From NCBI GenBank assembly GCA_030620125.1, contig JAUXFI010000066.1, forward strand, positions 1 to 9,754: 9,754 nucleotides of DNA. The letters are read 5' to 3'. The notes below the pieces were generated by a model. It saw only the letters and a list, made by a program, of their open reading frames with translations. It searched no databases and was not told where the DNA came from. This stretch comes from Anaerolineae bacterium. Lineage in GTDB: Bacteria > Chloroflexota > Anaerolineae > B4-G1. Each line of letters starts with the position of its first letter. Positions within the stretch are counted from its first letter, which is position 1. Below, piece by piece: positions 6,628 through 9,754 of this stretch. The position numbers were made by a program, and so were the translations under genes.

Positions 6628-6650
6628 AGGATAAAAATGGTTCGTTCGGC

Positions 6651-6791
6651 GTAAGCGTTCAGGGGGGCTTGGGGAGGAAACCCTTGCGAAGGTTTGTGAG
6701 CAGATTTCAAGCCAAAAACATCCTTACTTATCGGCAACTGCCTCGTTGCCAGTGCTATTCGCAACCTTCGCAAGGGTGGCTGAACGCTTAC
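6651..6791 (+). repeat. Nested inverted-repeat element, copy B
   Basis: Outer arms GTAAGCGTTCAG (6651-6662) and CTGAACGCTTAC (6780-6791) are perfect inverted repeats. Inner arms 6680-6694 / 6763-6777 (core ACCCTTGCGAAGGTT) pair at 15 of 15. A G-rich left bulge (6663-6679) has only two bases opposite it (GG). The 68-nt centre holds a perfect hairpin GGCAAC/GTTGCC. It lies in the gap between the small membrane-protein gene and the kinase gene. Relative to copy A it is in the same plus orientation, yet the adjacent genes here are on the minus strand. Confidence 0.82.
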
Positions 6792-6861
6792 CGTTTGGCA
6801 ATGTCTCCGACCGCAGCCGGGTGGGGCTCGGTGAGACCTTTGCCCATGGGCGACACGCTGG

Positions 6862-7212
6862 CTAGAACGGTGACACCAGTTGCCCGGACATTGCCAGCGC
6901 CATGCAGCCGCATAACGCCACGTCTAGGAACAGCAAGATAGCCAGTACCAATCGCTGCCAGGGTTTCATATTCAGGAAAAACTGGGCAGAGCGTGTTTTC
7001 TCTTCGGTCTCGAACTCGTCATCTGCCCGGATCGCCTGTTCCCGCAGGTCTTCCATCACGTCTGTCTGGACCGTCTGTGGCTCCAGACTTTCGAATATGT
7101 CTACCTGGCCCATCTGCTCCTGTGGGTCTTTTGTCACGTGTGGGCTCTCCTCATCTTGCTGTTGCTCAAGCAGACTGGTGAGCCATTCAGGTTCTTGTTG
7201 GTTTGTCGCCAT
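6862..7212 (-). CDS. Small acidic protein with one C-terminal membrane segment
   Basis: A 116-residue protein I do not recognise as a named family. Residues 1-70 are hydrophilic and rich in Glu, Gln and Asp, with EPEWLTSLLEQQ near the start, probably partly helical or disordered. Residues about 86-110 (LVLAILLFLDVALCGCMALAM) form a single membrane helix just after the amphipathic, basic NMKPWQR. No signal peptide is present, so a tail-anchored topology with the acidic part in the cytoplasm is likely. AGGAGG lies five bases before the ATG, and a strong promoter is just upstream, so it is very probably a real, expressed gene. It follows the cold-shock gene after a terminator and is separated from the kinase gene by repeat element B, so it is probably monocistronic. 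Confidence 0.8.
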   Translation of the reverse strand: MATNQQEPEWLTSLLEQQQDEESPHVTKDPQEQMGQVDIFESLEPQTVQTDVMEDLREQAIRADDEFETEEKTRSAQFFLNMKPWQRLVLAILLFLDVALCGCMALAMSGQLVSPF

Positions 7213-7243
7213 AACAGCCTCCTCCCTTTAACCTGTTGGTATT

Positions 7244-7272
7244 AAGATACCGCTAAACGGCCTAAAAGTCAA
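7244..7272 (-). promoter_or_regulatory. Sigma-70-type promoter of the small membrane-protein gene
   Basis: Minus-strand TTGACT (7272..7267) and TATCTT (7249..7244), spaced by 17 bp. Transcription would start near 7237, giving a leader of about 25 bases that includes AGGAGG. The -10 box and the two preceding bases (GG) are the same as in the cold-shock gene promoter. Confidence 0.72.
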
Positions 7273-7300
7273 ACGGCGACCAGAGTAGTGGTTGGGACTG

Positions 7301-7332
7301 AAAAGCCCCGGGGCTTAAACGCCGCCGGGGCT
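7301..7332 (-). terminator. Intrinsic terminator of the cold-shock gene
   Basis: On the minus strand, AGCCCCGG (7332..7325) pairs with CCGGGGCT (7311..7304) across a 13-base loop and is followed by TTT. An alternative, smaller palindrome AAGCCCCGGGGCTT (7303-7316) uses the same T-proximal arm. It lies 24 bases after the cold-shock stop codon. Confidence 0.7.
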
Positions 7333-7356
7333 GGAGAGGCCTCTTGTAGGTTCGTG

Positions 7357-7611
7357 CTAGATGTAGGCTTCTGTGGGCTCGGCCTCCTCCACCTCGAGTC
7401 CTAGGACATCCACGGCGTGAGGCCCCTTGGGGGTATCTTCCACCGTGAACTCTACCCGCTGACCCTCACTCAAGTTCCGGTAGCCCTCACCGTTGATGGC
7501 GGAGTAGTGGACGAATACGTCCTCCTCCTGTCCATCGGGGCGGACGAATCCGTACCCCTTCACGCGGCTGAACCACTGGACGGTCCCCTGGGTGCGATTA
7601 TTGTCATCCAT
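7357..7611 (-). CDS. Cold-shock domain protein (single-stranded nucleic-acid binding)
   Basis: An 84-residue protein with one cold-shock (OB-fold) domain. Residues 9-23 read GTVQWFSRVKGYGFV and contain RNP1 (KGYGFV, 18-23); VFVHYSAI at 32-39 is RNP2; the aromatic residues Trp13, Phe14, Tyr20, Phe22, Phe33 and His35 are those that stack on bases in this family. It would bind single-stranded RNA or DNA and act as an RNA chaperone. It is longer than the usual 66-70 residues because of an acidic tail (VEEAEPTEAYI). AAGGAGGG lies about 10 bases before the ATG. It has its own strong promoter, a leader of about 100 bases, as often found for cold-shock genes, and a terminator, so it is a single-gene transcript. 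Confidence 0.95.
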   Translation of the reverse strand: MDDNNRTQGTVQWFSRVKGYGFVRPDGQEEDVFVHYSAINGEGYRNLSEGQRVEFTVEDTPKGPHAVDVLGLEVEEAEPTEAYI

Positions 7612-7716
7612 AATTTTCGTTCCCTCCTTCTTGTGACATATCTCTGGCTCCGGTCAGGTCATCCTCTCTGCGCTCTCAGGACGCCGGACGCTACTAGAGC
7701 CGCAACAACGGGCGGC

Positions 7717-7745
7717 AAGATACCACATTTTCGCCAAGTTGTCAA
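7717..7745 (-). promoter_or_regulatory. Strong sigma-70-type promoter of the cold-shock gene
   Basis: Minus-strand consensus TTGACA (7745..7740) and TATCTT (7722..7717), 17-bp spacing. The -35 box begins directly after the stop codon of the upstream gene (7748..7746). Predicted start is near 7710, leaving a leader of about 100 bases. Within that leader is a two-codon reading frame, ATG ACC TGA (7662..7654), preceded by AGAGAGG. Confidence 0.78.
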
Positions 7746-8126
7746 CTAGCGCGCAGTATCCAGTTCGTGTTCGCGCCAGTGGGCGGCGAGGCGGTTAATG
7801 CGGATGCGCTGGGCGTGTAACCAGCGGCGGGGACCCAGGATGCGGCGTCCCATCGCGGGGTCGGCGTCGGGCAGGCGGGTGAGTGTGCCCTCTTGCACCA
7901 AGCGGTCGAAGAATGCGAGGAAGCGGCGCTCAAGTTCTTTATCGTCAAATTCCTGGCCGCGCTCGTAGGTCTCCCGGGCCAGTTGCTCGATGAAGCCGGA
8001 GGTGCGCTCGATGAGCGTCTCCACTGGCTCCAGCACGATACTCCAGGCATACACCGGGTCGAGCGGCATGGAGCCGAATTCCATGGGGGAGGGTGGTCTT
8101 GTCCTGTCTGTGCTTTTCTCCTCCAT
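7746..8126 (-). CDS. Small helical protein of unknown function
   Basis: A 126-residue protein from the ATG at 8126 (MEEKSTDRTR). I do not recognise its family. It has no signal peptide, membrane segment or Cys motif. The middle (about residues 30-85, ETLIERTSGFIEQLARETYE through ERRFLAFFDRLVQEGTL) is strongly amphipathic and helical; the C-terminus is basic (RRILGPRRWLHAQRIRINRL). An in-frame GTG at 8144 would extend it by six residues and overlap the upstream gene; neither start has a clear ribosome site. The ATG begins seven bases after the stop of the CapA-like gene, so the two are probably cotranscribed and translationally linked. It could be a partner or a cytoplasmic helper of unknown role. 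Codon use with G/C-rich third positions supports a real gene over the overlapping frame. Confidence 0.65.
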   Translation of the reverse strand: MEEKSTDRTRPPSPMEFGSMPLDPVYAWSIVLEPVETLIERTSGFIEQLARETYERGQEFDDKELERRFLAFFDRLVQEGTLTRLPDADPAMGRRILGPRRWLHAQRIRINRLAAHWREHELDTAR

Positions 8127-8133
8127 CCGCTGT

Positions 8134-9754
8134 TCACCACCCACTCGCCGCGAACGCTGACTTTAGCAGTACCTCCCGCTCCTCGGGTGTCATCGGGCGC
8201 GGGCGGGAGTAGTCCTCCAGTATCGCAGTCAGTACCTCGGTGCTGATGTGCCGTCCGTCGTGGAAGACGTGCCGGTCCAGGAACTCTTGCCGCGTCTCCA
8301 GCGACCACATCTGGTCGAAGAAGAGATTGCCCAGGCCGTAGTGGATAAAGGCCCCGGCGTGGAAGTCAAAGCCCTGTGGCTGGTGGGCCTGACTGCCCTG
8401 CACGATGACCGCGCCCGCCTCGGCCAGTGCGTGGAACTCGGCCCGCTGCTGCGGCGTGGGGTCGTATTGGTAGAACTCCCAGTGCTGGAGGGTGACGATG
8501 GGGATGACGCCCTCTTCGCGCATCTGGCGAATCTGGCTGTACAGCAGGTCGTAGTTGCAGGGGGCTGCCCCAGGGCGATCGCTGGTTGCCCAGACGGAGC
8601 CTGGCCCCACGGGGTTGCAGCCCACGAAGCCGAAGGTGTGTCCGCCGTGGGTGAGCAGTAGCGGCTGTTGCGCCTGCGCCAGGTCCCAGCCGCCGCCGAA
8701 GTAGGGTATGTCGCGCTCGTCGTACATTGTCAGCGAGAGTTTCATGGCCTCCAATCCCCAGTCGAGCAGGTGGTTGCCGGTCAGTTCGACCACGTCTATG
8801 TCCACGTCCTCCAGCAGTTGGATGTAGCTTGGGTTGGAGCAAAAGACCATCGTGTAGTAGTCCCCCGGAGGTGGGCAGTTCTCGGCAAAGGAGACTTCGT
8901 TGCTGATGTGGGTGATGTCGGCCTCGACCAGCCAGGGGCGGATGTCCTGGGCGGGGTAGGTTGGGCCGTTGCGATCCATTCTCATGCCCGTGGCCCGGGC
9001 GAGGGCGGTCACTCCCGTCATCACGATGACGGTCATCTTTTCCGGATCGCGGTTGGTGAGAGGGGGTGCCAGTGTCTCCTGGAGTTTGGTGATGCCGCGC
9101 TCCATGCCAGTTAAACTGGCGCGCGCGACCAGTGGGTAGGTCGCCGTGTCCATCCCTTTGTCGAGCACGGAGGCTCCATCCAGGCGCAGTACTTTCCAAC
9201 GCGGCTCCAGTTGGTCGAAGGGGAGGATGGCCCAGGCCGGGCGCTCTGCCCACGCGATGTCCACCAGTTGGTCGGCGGAGAGGATGGAGACGGCCCCGTC
9301 GGCGGAGGGGCCTAGAAGCAGTGTCAGCGCGGCGTGTGTGTCTGCGTCCATCAGCAGCGGCCGGCCAGCGAAGGGGCCACTGGGGTTGCCGCCCCAACTG
9401 CTGGCGACGTCGGCCCAGGTCAGCTCGTCGGTCAGGGTGGGGAAGGGGGCGACGACGACGTAGACCCACTCGGCGAGCAGGGGTAGGCCAAAGTCGTTGC
9501 CAAATATCACCTCCACGTCGGCGGTCTCGGCGGAGGGGGCTGGGGCGAAGAGGTCGGGATGGTTGGCGAGCGTGGCGTCGAGTGCAGCGGCAACGGGCGC
9601 GGGCAGCCCCTCGGGGACGAAGACTGTCACTGGCCAGGCTGGGGTGGGGGTTGGCGAGGGGGTCAATGTGGGAGTGAGAGTGGGTGGGCGTGGGGTGCGG
9701 GTCGGCGTGGGGGTGACGCCGGGGTTGGTTGTATTGCTGCAGGCGACGAACAGG
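8134..9754 (-). CDS. CapA-like (poly-gamma-glutamate biosynthesis type) lipoprotein, 5' end outside window
   Basis: The frame is open to the window edge. The first visible residues, LFVACSNTTNPG, look like a lipobox with the Cys encoded near 9741..9739, followed by a Pro/Thr-rich linker; the signal peptide start lies outside. The next stretch of about 190 residues (VTVFVPEGLPAPVAAALD through WAILPFDQLEPRW) resembles a periplasmic-binding-type lobe and is only tentatively placed. The C-terminal half fits the CapA metallophosphatase-like fold: VMTGVTALAR (about 9000-9027), ISNEVSF, ELTGNHLLDWG (about 8758-8787), QHWEF, GSQAHQPQGF (about 8367-8400) and YGLGNLFFDQ. In canonical members the first motif contains an Asp (GDxxxxR); here it is TGV. 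Related proteins take part in capsule poly-glutamate synthesis, but many lipoproteins of this type have no proven role. It is probably in an operon with the small gene 7 bp downstream. Confidence 0.82.
   Translation of the reverse strand, partial: LFVACSNTTNPGVTPTPTRTPRPPTLTPTLTPSPTPTPAWPVTVFVPEGLPAPVAAALDATLANHPDLFAPAPSAETADVEVIFGNDFGLPLLAEWVYVVVAPFPTLTDELTWADVASSWGGNPSGPFAGRPLLMDADTHAALTLLLGPSADGAVSILSADQLVDIAWAERPAWAILPFDQLEPRWKVLRLDGASVLDKGMDTATYPLVARASLTGMERGITKLQETLAPPLTNRDPEKMTVIVMTGVTALARATGMRMDRNGPTYPAQDIRPWLVEADITHISNEVSFAENCPPPGDYYTMVFCSNPSYIQLLEDVDIDVVELTGNHLLDWGLEAMKLSLTMYDERDIPYFGGGWDLAQAQQPLLLTHGGHTFGFVGCNPVGPGSVWATSDRPGAAPCNYDLLYSQIRQMREEGVIPIVTLQHWEFYQYDPTPQQRAEFHALAEAGAVIVQGSQAHQPQGFDFHAGAFIHYGLGNLFFDQMWSLETRQEFLDRHVFHDGRHISTEVLTAILEDYSRPRPMTPEEREVLLKSAFAASGW

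Noticed and set aside
6679..6777. Simple intrinsic terminator after the small membrane-protein gene
   Set aside because: No T run follows the stem on the minus strand, and a second diverged copy with the same architecture lies upstream of a gene, so termination alone does not explain it.
7654..7662. Two-codon upstream reading frame in the cold-shock leader
   Set aside because: AGAGAGG precedes it, but a frame this short arises easily by chance; not listed as a gene.
7742..8308. 188-codon minus-strand frame over the small unknown gene
   Set aside because: Low-complexity Pro/Ser/Arg composition and overlap with the CapA-like 3' end; the frame 7746-8126 has protein-like amphipathic helices.
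8366..9469. 367-codon open frame on the minus strand, rich in Arg, Pro and Gly
   Set aside because: It overlaps the CapA-like gene in another frame and has the Arg/Pro/Gly bias of an out-of-frame GC-rich gene; no domain pattern.

Overview
The window looks like a stretch of a fairly GC-rich genome of the phylum Chloroflexota (Anaerolineae or a relative). This is inferred from several traits seen together: lipoproteins with long Pro/Thr-rich linkers after the lipobox, a TGS-domain uridine kinase-like protein, a divergent CapA-like lipoprotein, and short G/C palindromes and 7-8 bp iterated repeats that run into coding sequence. No rRNA, tRNA, transposase, CRISPR array or phage gene was seen.

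Left part (1-3425), all genes on the minus strand. At the edge is a toxin-antitoxin pair: a Phd/YefM-like antitoxin followed by the first codons of a PIN-domain (VapC-like) toxin. It has its own promoter and a likely operator. Upstream lie a family 4 glycosyltransferase and galE, which overlap by one base (TAATG). They suggest a small surface-polysaccharide unit, with GalE supplying UDP-galactose-type donor sugars. Upstream of galE is a PF00882-like (zinc-dependent phospholipase C-like) protein. Its promoter is placed so that the mRNA would be almost leaderless. Its last codons lie inside a long hairpin of iterated 8-mers.

Middle (3426-6860). A plus-strand lipoprotein of unknown function converges on a minus-strand TGS/uridine kinase-like protein. 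Two diverged copies of a nested inverted-repeat element lie in the intergenic DNA at 3520-3651 and 6651-6791. Inner stem, central length (68 nt) and architecture are the same in both copies. The outer stem has changed sequence but kept its pairing. This is the most unusual thing in the window.

Right part (6862-9754), all minus strand. There is a small acidic protein with one C-terminal membrane segment, a cold-shock protein with a long leader and an intrinsic terminator, a small helical protein of unknown function, and a CapA-like lipoprotein that runs off the window. The two short genes have similar strong promoters (TTGAC[A/T], 17 bp, TATCTT).

No gap between genes exceeds 300 bp; the two largest (3387-3679 and 6572-6861) are mostly filled by the nested repeat elements and promoters.
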